Part shown: positions 7,700 through 16,093 of the stretch, piece after piece | Layout: each line of letters opens with the position of its first letter | Position numbering within the stretch: the first letter of the stretch is position 1 | NCBI GenBank assembly: GCA_947165045.1 | Contig: CAMUYW010000001.1 | Coordinates: 62,001-126,000 of the forward strand | Direction: 5' to 3' | DNA from: an uncultured Fibrobacter sp. | GTDB taxonomy: Bacteria > Fibrobacterota > Fibrobacteria > Fibrobacterales > Fibrobacteraceae | Length of the DNA: 64,000 nt | Translations under genes and position numbers: made by a program | Notes under the pieces: generated by a model | Database searches by the model: none | What the model was told of the DNA's origin: nothing | Seen by the model: the letters and a program-made list of their open reading frames with translations, nothing else

Positions 7700-9616
7700 A
7701 TGCGTCATGTCTTTTTTACATGGGTGCTTTCTTTGGGTATAGCCGCGTTGTGCGCCTGTAGTTCTGCCCCTGCTCAAAAGACCGATGCAAATCCTAAAAC
7801 ATTGACTGCTGCCGATTCCGCTTTGGTGAAAAAAGTCACCGAAGAAGTTGTCACAAAACAGCCTAAAGTCGAAGTGGACCTTGAAGCGGCCCATCAGTTT
7901 TTCTTCCTTGCAAAAAATATGGAAATGCGTGGCGATCAGCGCCAGGCAAATTTCTTCTGGAAACAGGCTTACAAGGCCGACCCGACGAGCCGTTATTTAG
8001 GTTTTGGTCTTGCAGAACGCTTGGTTGCTGAGGGTGAAGATTCTCTTGCGCTCGTTGAAGCCCAGAAAGCGTCTCAACTCAAGGGCAAAAAAACGGCGGC
8101 CCAATATGCTTTGCTTGCCCGCCTTTATGTGAAAACGGGTTTGGTTGATTCTTGCCGCAAGTATTTTGTGCTGGGGCTTGATTCCTCGCACTATCAGGAC
8201 ATGAATCTCCTTTACGATTACAGCTTGTTCTTGGAAATGGCTCGTGATGAAAAGGAACTTGTTCGTGTTTATGACTTGCTTTTGCCCAAGGTCAATTATC
8301 TTCCTACGTTGTTCCAGCGCCAGCTTTCGCTCCTTTTAGATATGGGCCGTGATTCTGCCGTTGTGGAACTTTTTGGAAAGGCTCATGATGCAACAGGTGA
8401 CAAGCAGATGCTTTTGCAAAAAGTACGCGGCCTCATGGCGATGAAGCGCTTCAAGGAAGCGATTGCCATTGCGGACACGCTTACGAGCGCAAAACCCGAA
8501 GATGAAGAAATTACAATCATGGTGCTCTCTGCAATGCCGGGAGATAGCGCCTATGCATTTGCTCGCAAGAAATATTATGATGATGGTGTGAAAACGCCTG
8601 CAGTTCTGTGCTTTATTGGCCAGTACGAATACGACATTGATATGCGTGACAGCGCAAAAGTTCACTTGCTCGCCTCTGTCGATAAATTGCAGGGCCAGCC
8701 GAAGTATGCAAACCGCGCTTACCTCGGGCTTGTAAATATTTTTGCGAGCGAACAGAATTACGCCGAGGCTATCAAGTATGCCGAAAAGTCCGATTCCGTA
8801 TCGAACGGTGACACGCGAATGCTGCTTGCTTCTGTGTACGCGCTTGCCGATAAATACGAAAAGGCTTTCCCTCTGCTTGACTCTCTCATGAAATTCTGGG
8901 AAACGTGGAAACCGCTCCCAGGTGTTGTGGACTCTGCGAAACTTGTGGCGATGAAAAATGAGGCTACCGTCAAGTACTTGCAGGTGTTGGACATTTATTC
9001 TAGAGCTTTGATTGGCGAAGCTTTGGATTTTGAAAAGGATTTTCGTGCCGATTCCGTGAAGAAGGCACGTGCTCTCGACAACCGCGCCCGTGCAGAGGTC
9101 ATGCTTGAAAAATTCTTTGCAACAGATTCTTCGTATAGCCGCGTGCGCCTTTCGATGGCGATGAATTTGGAGCGCCTCAAACGCTATGACGAGTCTTTCC
9201 GCCATTTTGAAGTTTTGCTGAGTAAGCCAGATTTTTCTCCGCATGAGATGGCATCGACATTGAACTATTATGGTTATACGCTGCTTGAACTTAACCGTTC
9301 AAAAGCTGAAGTCGAGAAAGGCTACAAACTCGTGCTGGATGCGCTTGCCCTTGAAAAGGACGGCGATGGCAAGGATGCATATTTGGATTCCAAGGCTTGG
9401 GGCTTGTATCGTTTGGGCCGCTTTGACGAAGCCTATGAAGCGATGCAATTGATCGACAGTAAAAAGATGAGCCGTGACGATGTGTTCTGGGAACACTTGG
9501 CGGCAATTCAAGAAGCCCTTGGTTTGACAAAAGAAGCTCGCAAGTCTTACAAGAAATTGCAAAAGCTGAATCCGAAGCACCCCGCTGTGTTAAAGTTCTT
9601 TGGCAAGAAGAAGTAG
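7700..9616 (+). CDS. TPR-repeat lipoprotein, 638 aa
   Basis: I place the start at ATG 7700 rather than the track's TTG at 7682, because TAGGGAG lies 6 bases before this ATG and the peptide then begins as a standard signal sequence. The lipobox is 'AALCAC', giving a lipidated Cys near residue 20. The rest is helical, with many tetratricopeptide-like units, such as 'AHQFFFLAKNMEMRGDQRQANFFWKQAYKADP', 'YAEAIKYAEKSDSV' and a C-terminal 'FWEHLAAIQEALGLTKEARKSYKKLQKLNPKHP'. It is probably an outer-membrane scaffold. It lies in a run with the PASTA gene upstream and a second lipoprotein 6 bases downstream, suggesting a joint envelope function. No specific function is recognised. Confidence 0.88.
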   Translation: MRHVFFTWVLSLGIAALCACSSAPAQKTDANPKTLTAADSALVKKVTEEVVTKQPKVEVDLEAAHQFFFLAKNMEMRGDQRQANFFWKQAYKADPTSRYLGFGLAERLVAEGEDSLALVEAQKASQLKGKKTAAQYALLARLYVKTGLVDSCRKYFVLGLDSSHYQDMNLLYDYSLFLEMARDEKELVRVYDLLLPKVNYLPTLFQRQLSLLLDMGRDSAVVELFGKAHDATGDKQMLLQKVRGLMAMKRFKEAIAIADTLTSAKPEDEEITIMVLSAMPGDSAYAFARKKYYDDGVKTPAVLCFIGQYEYDIDMRDSAKVHLLASVDKLQGQPKYANRAYLGLVNIFASEQNYAEAIKYAEKSDSVSNGDTRMLLASVYALADKYEKAFPLLDSLMKFWETWKPLPGVVDSAKLVAMKNEATVKYLQVLDIYSRALIGEALDFEKDFRADSVKKARALDNRARAEVMLEKFFATDSSYSRVRLSMAMNLERLKRYDESFRHFEVLLSKPDFSPHEMASTLNYYGYTLLELNRSKAEVEKGYKLVLDALALEKDGDGKDAYLDSKAWGLYRLGRFDEAYEAMQLIDSKKMSRDDVFWEHLAAIQEALGLTKEARKSYKKLQKLNPKHPAVLKFFGKKK

Positions 9617-9622
9617 GTTTGT

Positions 9623-10414
9623 ATGACCTTGACTGCGGCGAAATACGGCGCCCTTGTTCGGGGATTTTGGTGGGGATTGTTTTTACTACTGTTGCTGTCG
9701 TTTTTTTTGACAGGTTGCGTTGGTGGCAAGCAATCGACTGCGCCTGTTGTGCAAAATGCGGAAGCCCCTGCCGATAGCTTGAAGGCTCTGTTTTCGCTCA
9801 CGATTTATTCGCCAGATGGCAAAACGCAAGATCTGGATGCCGTGTTTTTCTCTGTGCCGAAAAAACGATACCGCATGGAATTGACCGGCTCGCTTGGCAT
9901 TGGCGTTGCCTCGCTCTTGTGGCTTGAAGATGGCTGGCAAATGGTGTTCCCTACCGAAAAAATGTATATGCAGGGCGCGGGCTACATGGTCGGTTTGCTT
10001 AATGACCCATCGCTTCCGCTAGTGCATATTCATCAAGTCGCAGGATTCTTCGACGGAAAAGTATTGCCCGAAAAGTTTGAAGTCAAGACAACGCGCGATT
10101 CTGTTGGCGCTGATTCTGTCACCGTTAAAATTACCGAAGCCCGCGAAGCGTCTGGCCGCTATTTTACCTATGCCGAAAAAAATGGCGAAGTGAAGTGGCT
10201 CGAAATGCTTGGTCGCGACGGCAGTACCGAAAAAATCAACATCGAAGAATATAAAGAATTTAAAGGCGTAAAAACACCATCCAAGATTTCTTTTGTTCGT
10301 GATTCAACGACTTTCCTCGAACTTCTCGTAAGAAAAGTCAATCGCGGAAAACCCTTTGGCACCGGCACCTGGCGCCTCAACATCCCCAGAAGTTACCAAC
10401 GCATCGGCGAGTAA
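9623..10414 (+). CDS. LolB/DUF4292-like outer-membrane lipoprotein
   Basis: The protein has 263 residues. After a rather long N-terminal stretch there is a hydrophobic segment and lipobox 'FFLTGC', with Cys near residue 32. The mature region is a string of alternating strands ('LFSLTIYSPDGKTQDLDAVFFSVPKKRYRMELTG', 'GWQMVFPTEKMYMQGAG', 'VKWLEMLGRDGSTEKINIEEYKEFKGVKTPSKISF') as seen in LolB/DUF4292-type lipoproteins with an open beta-barrel fold. In Bacteroidota a DUF4292 lipoprotein often sits near a TPR protein, which matches the neighbour here. A role in lipoprotein or lipid handling at the outer membrane is inference. The gene ends the purA-to-10414 run. Confidence 0.75.
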   Translation: MTLTAAKYGALVRGFWWGLFLLLLLSFFLTGCVGGKQSTAPVVQNAEAPADSLKALFSLTIYSPDGKTQDLDAVFFSVPKKRYRMELTGSLGIGVASLLWLEDGWQMVFPTEKMYMQGAGYMVGLLNDPSLPLVHIHQVAGFFDGKVLPEKFEVKTTRDSVGADSVTVKITEAREASGRYFTYAEKNGEVKWLEMLGRDGSTEKINIEEYKEFKGVKTPSKISFVRDSTTFLELLVRKVNRGKPFGTGTWRLNIPRSYQRIGE

Positions 10415-10505
10415 AACGGGCTGCTTTGTCGCCTGACGTCATTTATTCACTATTTATTACAGCCAACGGCCAACATTCAAGTTCCTACTTTTGTAAATTA
10501 TAATC

Positions 10506-13500
10506 ATGAAGTTGAATGCTAAGATTTTTGCATTGTTTTTTTGCGTATTCTCTTTGGCTCATGCCGTAGATACGCTTGAAGTGTTTGTGCTGCGTGTGCA
10601 GTTTAAGAAAGAGTCTCCGGACAACTCGCTTACAACGGGTACGGGCGTGTTTGGCTCTGATACGGGTTCCTATAAGTTGGATCCGTCCGAAAGCCGTGGC
10701 AACAAATACTATTGGCAGAAACATTTGAATTTTGCGAATTCCTATTACAAGGCGGCAAGCGGTGGCGAACTTGTCATCAAGGATAGTATCCTCCCGACTA
10801 TTTACACTCTTGACAAGCAGATTATTGATTACAATCGTACGCAAAGGATGAAGGGCGAAAAGGCCGCCGATTTCGATCAGGCACGCAATGAAGATTACTT
10901 GCGCTTTATTTACGATGTCGTGATGACTGCGCACAAGTCCGAAGACGGTTCCCCGTTTAATATTCCGCTTTCTAAAAATCCAAATACCAAGCGTGCGTTC
11001 ATGATTGCCCATGCTGGTGCAAGTGTCCTTTTGGATGGTGGAAGTATGGGGACGAAGGGTGCCAATACTCCTGGTGATTTCTTTGATGCTTATATTTCGA
11101 GAGATGCGTGGATTTATTTACATGACTCACTTCCGGGAGTTGTAATCGCAGAAGATTCCTTGCATAACGGAATTGTGTTGAAAGGCTCTGCGATTGATAC
11201 GCTCAAGTCTATCATGGTGGTGAGCGAAACGGCTTCGCAGGATGGGCTTAACTGGGGTATCAACGGTATCATTGTGAACCAGATTGGCCGTGAACTTGGC
11301 ATGCCAAATACGTACGATAATGTCAAGGGCATTTCACGTTTGGGTTATTTTGACCTGATGGATGTGGCGGGGTACAATGCGGGTAATGGATTCTTCCCGG
11401 TGTTGCCTGCGGCTTGGGAGCGTGCCTACATGGGCTGGTCCAAGGTCAAGGAAGTTTACCCAACGGCGGGTCATCCGGTGACGGTCGATATTGCGGCTGC
11501 CGGTAGCGGTCTCGGTACTGAAATCGTGAAAGTTTCTCTGAATGCAAACGAATACATCTTGATTGAAAACCGTCAGCGTTCTTTGGACAAGGATGGCTTG
11601 GTTAGTGTCTATCTCGGTGAAGCCAAGCAGAATAACGATACGACCGCGACACGAAAAATTATTATCGATAGTCTTTATACCGTGTTTGAAGATAGCCTTT
11701 GCACAAAAGGCAAATGCAAGTACAATGATAAACAGGCTAAGGGCCTTGTGCTTGGTGTGAACAGCTATGATGCGGGACTTCCGGCAAGTGGCATTGCCGT
11801 TTGGAAAGTTAATGATTGGTATTTGCGTGAAATGTTGCCTTATGGAATTGCTAATCAGTGGGGCGGTGAATATTATCGCGATCACATGTACGGTATTTCG
11901 CTTGTTGAATCCGATGGTGTCTTGAGCATTGGAAAAACGTTCAAGAACGCTATTGGTGAAGATACTTACGATTATGGTAGCGGTACGGATTTGCTTCCGC
12001 ATTTTCGCTATGCTAAGGATAAAAAGTTTGATACGGTGAAAACAATTCTTCCGACAGGTTATGCAAATACGGCAACGACGCATGGCGGTTATACGGGAAT
12101 CAAGATTTCTGTGGATATCCCGAAGGATGCTCGTATCGAAAAGACGGCAAATGCCTTTATGGGCGATAGCGTAGAAAGCTATGCGGCTCCTGTGATTCGC
12201 GTGACGATAAGTGTCGATGATGGAAGTATTGCCAAATCGAAATTCCCGAAGAATGTCGGTGTCTCGTCTGCAGTTCGTGGCGCAGTATTTGTCAATTACG
12301 AAGACGATGAAACGGGTAAGGCCATTGTTTTTGCTTCCGATGATGGTACGCTTCAGGCCATGAATGTATTGGGCGATACGCTTTTTGCTTCGGATACGTC
12401 TGTAGTGCAGAAGCGAGTCTCGCAGAAAGATTCAAGTGTCAAAGTCCCGCTGTACCGCGTAGGTCCGAACTATGGACCGCTTGTCGGAATTGCAGGCGAT
12501 GGCGACCGCGTTTATTCGCTGCACAAAAAGCATTTGGTGCGTACCGCATTTAATTCAGGTGTCCCGATGCAAGATGTCATGGATTTGCAGAAATCCGTTG
12601 CTGGAGCTCCGGCGGTGAATACTGTTTTGACAGGCCCGATTGTTGCAAGTTCGCACTTGTTCTTTGCTTCGGATTCAGGATTTTGGACGGTGAACTTGAC
12701 CGATGAAATGACTCGTTCATTCACCTCGACCGAAGACCTCCATCACCCGCAGGATATGGCGCTTTGCAAGGTCGACAAGAATGATTACTATGGCGTAGTC
12801 GTGGGCGAAGAAGGCAAAATCTTTATGCGCAAGTTTACGCTTGAAAATAAGGCTGATGCAAAACCGAGCTTTAGCAAGCAAAAGGCTGGCGTGGGTCAGG
12901 TTACTTCGAAGAATGAATATTTCCGCGTGGCTTGTACTGACTTGGACCGCGATGGAACTGTTGAAGCGGTTATGCTCGGTAGCCGTGGTACGGTTGCAAG
13001 TTTCAAGCTTGCTGAAGGTGGCAAACGTTCTGCAGAGTGGACGCATGTTTATAAGCGCGGTGCTGCAGGAACAAGTGGCCTTAGCGATGAAACTTCTGGA
13101 ATGGCCTTCGGTGATTTGAATGGCGATGCTTATCCAGAAATTGTCTTCTTGGGCGATAATTTGGTTTATGCGCTCGACCGCTTTGGTGTCCCTGTAGAGG
13201 GTTTCCCGGTGACAATCAATCGCGGCTCTCCGATATTTGGTTTCTTTAGTGATCCGCTCATTGTCGATGTGACGGGCGATAAGCTTCCTGATATTCTGGT
13301 GCCGTCAAATGATGGCTTGGTTTATGCATACACCGGTAAAGGTAAGCGCGTGTCAGATAGATTCCCGATTGCTGCGGGCAGCTTTGAAAGTATTGATACT
13401 GTAACGCAGATTGTTCCGATGAGCATTTTTGTGACGGATGCGGTCAAGGATTCTAAGGGGCCTGAACTTTATGCACTCCACAGAAGTAGCGTGACGGCGT

Positions 13501-13916
13501 TCCGCTTGGACAAGGCTTCTGATGGCGCTGAAAAGGCTGCTGCCGCATGGACTTTCCCTGCTGCAGGTAATGAACGCACCGGCTTCTTCGATGCTTCTAA
13601 GCTTGGCGATGTTGATGCCGTAAAGAGCAAGGACGAAATTTCTGATTTCTTCATTTTCCCGAATCCGGTTCGTGGTGGTGAGGCAAAAGTGCGCATGGAA
13701 CTGGGCGCAAAGCCGCGGTCGGTAAAGCTTGAACTTTATGACATTACTGGTTTGTGCGTGTTCAAGACAGACATTCCAGATGGTATTGCCGGTGTGAACC
13801 AAGCAAATCTCGATTTGCACAACTTGGGCTCTGATGTCTATACGGCTCGATTGAAGGTCAAGTTCGAAAGCGGCAAGACTAAGCAGAAACTTTATCGCGT
13901 GGGCGTTGTCCGTTAG
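10506..13916 (+). CDS. M6 (immune inhibitor A)-like surface protein with degenerate zinc site, FG-GAP-like repeats and T9SS-like tail
   Basis: The protein has 1136 residues with a signal peptide (MKLNAKIFALFFCVFSLAHA). Residues ~20-320 follow the layout of M6 metalloproteases: the end of the active-site helix, 'RELGMPNTYDN', and downstream 'GYFDLMDVAGYN' and 'PVLPAAWERAYMGW' match M6 'GLPDLYD', 'SIMASG' and 'SAWEKEQLGW'. The zinc motif HEFGH is replaced by NQIGR near residue 257, so proteolysis is unlikely. The C-terminal half has FG-GAP/VCBS-type units ('TDLDRDGTVEAVMLGS', 'GDLNGDAYPEIVFLG', 'VDVTGDKLPDILVPSNDG'). The last ~85 residues ('IFPNPVRGGEAKVRMELG...LYDITG') look like a type IX sorting domain. 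Inference: a surface-exposed binding protein. The SUMF1-like gene follows after 19 bases. Confidence 0.85.
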   Translation: MKLNAKIFALFFCVFSLAHAVDTLEVFVLRVQFKKESPDNSLTTGTGVFGSDTGSYKLDPSESRGNKYYWQKHLNFANSYYKAASGGELVIKDSILPTIYTLDKQIIDYNRTQRMKGEKAADFDQARNEDYLRFIYDVVMTAHKSEDGSPFNIPLSKNPNTKRAFMIAHAGASVLLDGGSMGTKGANTPGDFFDAYISRDAWIYLHDSLPGVVIAEDSLHNGIVLKGSAIDTLKSIMVVSETASQDGLNWGINGIIVNQIGRELGMPNTYDNVKGISRLGYFDLMDVAGYNAGNGFFPVLPAAWERAYMGWSKVKEVYPTAGHPVTVDIAAAGSGLGTEIVKVSLNANEYILIENRQRSLDKDGLVSVYLGEAKQNNDTTATRKIIIDSLYTVFEDSLCTKGKCKYNDKQAKGLVLGVNSYDAGLPASGIAVWKVNDWYLREMLPYGIANQWGGEYYRDHMYGISLVESDGVLSIGKTFKNAIGEDTYDYGSGTDLLPHFRYAKDKKFDTVKTILPTGYANTATTHGGYTGIKISVDIPKDARIEKTANAFMGDSVESYAAPVIRVTISVDDGSIAKSKFPKNVGVSSAVRGAVFVNYEDDETGKAIVFASDDGTLQAMNVLGDTLFASDTSVVQKRVSQKDSSVKVPLYRVGPNYGPLVGIAGDGDRVYSLHKKHLVRTAFNSGVPMQDVMDLQKSVAGAPAVNTVLTGPIVASSHLFFASDSGFWTVNLTDEMTRSFTSTEDLHHPQDMALCKVDKNDYYGVVVGEEGKIFMRKFTLENKADAKPSFSKQKAGVGQVTSKNEYFRVACTDLDRDGTVEAVMLGSRGTVASFKLAEGGKRSAEWTHVYKRGAAGTSGLSDETSGMAFGDLNGDAYPEIVFLGDNLVYALDRFGVPVEGFPVTINRGSPIFGFFSDPLIVDVTGDKLPDILVPSNDGLVYAYTGKGKRVSDRFPIAAGSFESIDTVTQIVPMSIFVTDAVKDSKGPELYALHRSSVTAFRLDKASDGAEKAAAAWTFPAAGNERTGFFDASKLGDVDAVKSKDEISDFFIFPNPVRGGEAKVRMELGAKPRSVKLELYDITGLCVFKTDIPDGIAGVNQANLDLHNLGSDVYTARLKVKFESGKTKQKLYRVGVVR

Positions 13917-13935
13917 GTAAAACAAGGAGCGAATT

Positions 13936-14829
13936 ATGCGTTCGAATCTTTTCTTGTCGCTTGGCGCATCTTTGGCTTTGTTTGCGCTTTGGACGCTTGC
14001 ATCGTGCACGGCAAGTGGAGATTCGGTTGAAGGCAATACCGTCATCTCGATTGGTGATGGTTCTCCGTCGAATTCCGGTTCTAAGTCTTCTTCGAGTAAA
14101 GATTCTTTGCATGTGGACCCTACTGTTTTTGGAATGTTTAATTGGGTGAAAATTCCCAAGGCTACAATTACTCGCGGCGTGAATTCCTTTGGCGTAAATT
14201 CGTTTACCATTGCGACTACTGAAGTTACTCAAAAAGTATATGAGTTTGTAATGAATGGATTGCCGGAACAGTCCAAGATTGGTGAAAATCGAGCTGTTTC
14301 TAATGTGAACTGGTACCATGCGGTACTCTTCTGCAATGCGTTCTCGAAGCTTGCCGGGCTTGATACGGCGTACGTTTACAAGTCCATTGCCGGTGATTCT
14401 ACTTTAGTCAATTTGACCTTTGTTGATTCCGTTGCGGCTATTCGACTCCCAACGGAAAACGAATGGGAAATTGCAGCTCGCGGCGGAACAACGACGACGT
14501 ACTATTGGGATGCCGATGTCGCCTCTAAATATGCGTATTATGGACAAACGAACGGTCCAGATGTGGTGGCACAAAAGTTACCGAATGACTTCGGTCTTTA
14601 CGATATGGCTGGTAACGTTGCTGAATGGATAAATGATTGGTATGACGCTTATCCAAAAAATAAAAGTGATAATTACACTGGTCCCAAAACGGGCGAATAT
14701 CGCGTAATCCGCGGCGGTGGCTGGTCGGACAAGGTAACCGCACTAGCCCCGAAGGAACGTGAAAAACTGGATCCTGCTCAATCCAAGGTGACAGTTGGCT
14801 TTAGACTGGTCTATTCTACCGGTTTTTAA
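13936..14829 (+). CDS. SUMF1/FGE-fold lipoprotein
   Basis: The protein has 297 residues. Signal peptide with lipobox 'LASC' (Cys ~25), then a Ser-rich linker (SSSKDS). Residues ~70-297 carry the formylglycine-generating-enzyme fold: 'IATTEVTQKVYEFV', 'VNWYHAVLFCNAFSKLAG', 'RLPTENEWEIAARGG', 'NDFGLYDMAGNVAEWINDWY', 'RVIRGGGWSD' and a final 'GFRLVYS'. The active-site cysteine pair expected in true sulfatase-activating enzymes near the C-terminus is not present, so this is more likely a non-catalytic surface member of the fold. A strong AAGGAG ribosome site precedes the ATG, 19 bases after the M6-like gene. The two probably form an operon of surface proteins. Confidence 0.9.
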   Translation: MRSNLFLSLGASLALFALWTLASCTASGDSVEGNTVISIGDGSPSNSGSKSSSSKDSLHVDPTVFGMFNWVKIPKATITRGVNSFGVNSFTIATTEVTQKVYEFVMNGLPEQSKIGENRAVSNVNWYHAVLFCNAFSKLAGLDTAYVYKSIAGDSTLVNLTFVDSVAAIRLPTENEWEIAARGGTTTTYYWDADVASKYAYYGQTNGPDVVAQKLPNDFGLYDMAGNVAEWINDWYDAYPKNKSDNYTGPKTGEYRVIRGGGWSDKVTALAPKEREKLDPAQSKVTVGFRLVYSTGF

Positions 14830-14875
14830 AGTTATATCCTATTTGTCTTGTCTGAAAATTTTTAGATTATTATGC

Positions 14876-15304
14876 ATGAAGTATATCCATGTGTTAGCCG
14901 TAATGCTTTGCGGTCTTATTTTAGGATGTTCCGAAGAAAAATCGGAACCGCTTCCTGATTTGCCGCCTGTAGAAATACCTGCGGAGGTCTTTGGCTATTA
15001 TTCAGGGCGCATACCCTGCGATGACTGCAAAAAGCGTGCTGTGGATATGGATTTGTTCAATGACGGCAAGGTTGTCGCCGTTCAGTCGATTTTGAGAGAT
15101 TCTTTGCGAACCGATACGCTCCGTGGAACGTTCGTGTATGCTGATAGCGTTGTAAAGATGAACTTTTCGGATAATACTCTCCACTGGGACTTTAAGCGTG
15201 ATAGAGTCGGAAACCTGGTGTTCATGAGACTCGGTGATGTTTATCGCGATGCCGATGGCTCAAAGTTCGTCATGGTTCGTTTTTATAAAAAGATTAAAAA
15301 ATAA
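14876..15304 (+). CDS. NlpE-like lipoprotein
   Basis: The start is set at ATG 14876 and not the track's 14795, because only this start gives a signal peptide at the N-terminus (MKYIHVLAVMLCGLILGC). The lipobox is 'LILGC', with Cys ~18, and the product has 142 residues. The mature part begins 'VFGYYSGRIPCDDCKKRAVDMDLFNDGKV', which matches the N-terminal domain of NlpE (Y.G.LPC.DC..I...L.L..DG). In enterobacteria NlpE signals envelope and copper stress to Cpx; no CpxAR genes are seen here. The CxxC pair is kept. The response regulator gene follows after 12 bases, so a link to envelope-stress signalling is possible but inferred. Confidence 0.82.
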   Translation: MKYIHVLAVMLCGLILGCSEEKSEPLPDLPPVEIPAEVFGYYSGRIPCDDCKKRAVDMDLFNDGKVVAVQSILRDSLRTDTLRGTFVYADSVVKMNFSDNTLHWDFKRDRVGNLVFMRLGDVYRDADGSKFVMVRFYKKIKK

Positions 15305-15316
15305 GAGTTTGAGAAT

Positions 15317-16081
15317 ATGTTTACAGCCCTAATTGCCGATGACGAACCTCTAGCGCGTGTGCGCATGCGTTCTCTGCTCGAAGCGTATTCGGGCGAAATT
15401 GAAATTTTAGGCGAAGCATCGTCTGGCGCGCAGACGATTGAAAAAATCCACGAGCTCGATCCGGATGTTATTTTTCTGGATATCCAGATGCCCGATATGG
15501 ATGCGTTCGAAGTTCTGCGTTCGCTGAATGAAGATGATATTCCGCTCATCGTATTTACGACTGCTTACGATAATTTTGCTCTCCGTGCCTACGAGGAGAA
15601 TGTCGTTGATTACCTTTTGAAGCCTATTGATCCCGAGCGTTTGCAGGCGACAATGGCGAAACTTCGCAAGCGCATGCCGCACGAAGGTGGGCAGGGCGTT
15701 CCGGCAGATTTTTCATGGGACAAGTTCAAGGACTTGATGAGTGCGAGCGGTCTTTACATGCAGCGTTTGCAGGTTAAGCAGCCCGACCGTATTTTGCTTG
15801 TGAACATGGACGAAGTGATTCGTTTCCAGAGCGAGGAAAAGTACACGACCGCTTACACGACTACATCGCAATACATCATCGACATCACGCTTGTGGAGTT
15901 GGAGAAACGTCTTGACCCGCGTCAGTTTGTGCGTGTGCACCGTGCACATTTGGTGGCGATTGACTACATCTCTGAAATCCGAAAGACCGAGAGCGGGCGC
16001 CTTTGCGTTGTGCTTCGCGACAAGAACAAAACACAGATTACCGTAAGCCGTAATTTTGTAAAAACCGTTAAGAGTTTGTAA
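15317..16081 (+). CDS. LytTR-family response regulator
   Basis: The protein has 254 residues. The receiver domain (~1-120) has the acidic pair 'DDE', phospho-acceptor Asp55 in 'VIFLDIQMPD', Thr in 'FTTAYD' and Lys in 'YLLKPID'. A LytTR DNA-binding domain (~150-254) has 'VIRFQSEEKYTTAYTTTSQYIIDITLVELEKRL' and 'FVRVHRAHLVAIDYI'. It resembles the LytR/AlgR group. No LytS-type sensor kinase is adjacent. It lies between the NlpE-like gene and signal peptidase I with 12-base gaps on both sides, so it probably shares their transcript and may respond to envelope state. The target genes cannot be inferred. Confidence 0.95.
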   Translation: MFTALIADDEPLARVRMRSLLEAYSGEIEILGEASSGAQTIEKIHELDPDVIFLDIQMPDMDAFEVLRSLNEDDIPLIVFTTAYDNFALRAYEENVVDYLLKPIDPERLQATMAKLRKRMPHEGGQGVPADFSWDKFKDLMSASGLYMQRLQVKQPDRILLVNMDEVIRFQSEEKYTTAYTTTSQYIIDITLVELEKRLDPRQFVRVHRAHLVAIDYISEIRKTESGRLCVVLRDKNKTQITVSRNFVKTVKSL

Positions 16082-16093
16082 TTGGGAGTATTG

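Noticed and set aside
10499-10504. TATAAT directly before the M6-like gene as a promoter
   Set aside because: It ends one base before the ATG, so a start site about 7 bases on would lie inside the signal peptide. Probably chance A/T sequence.
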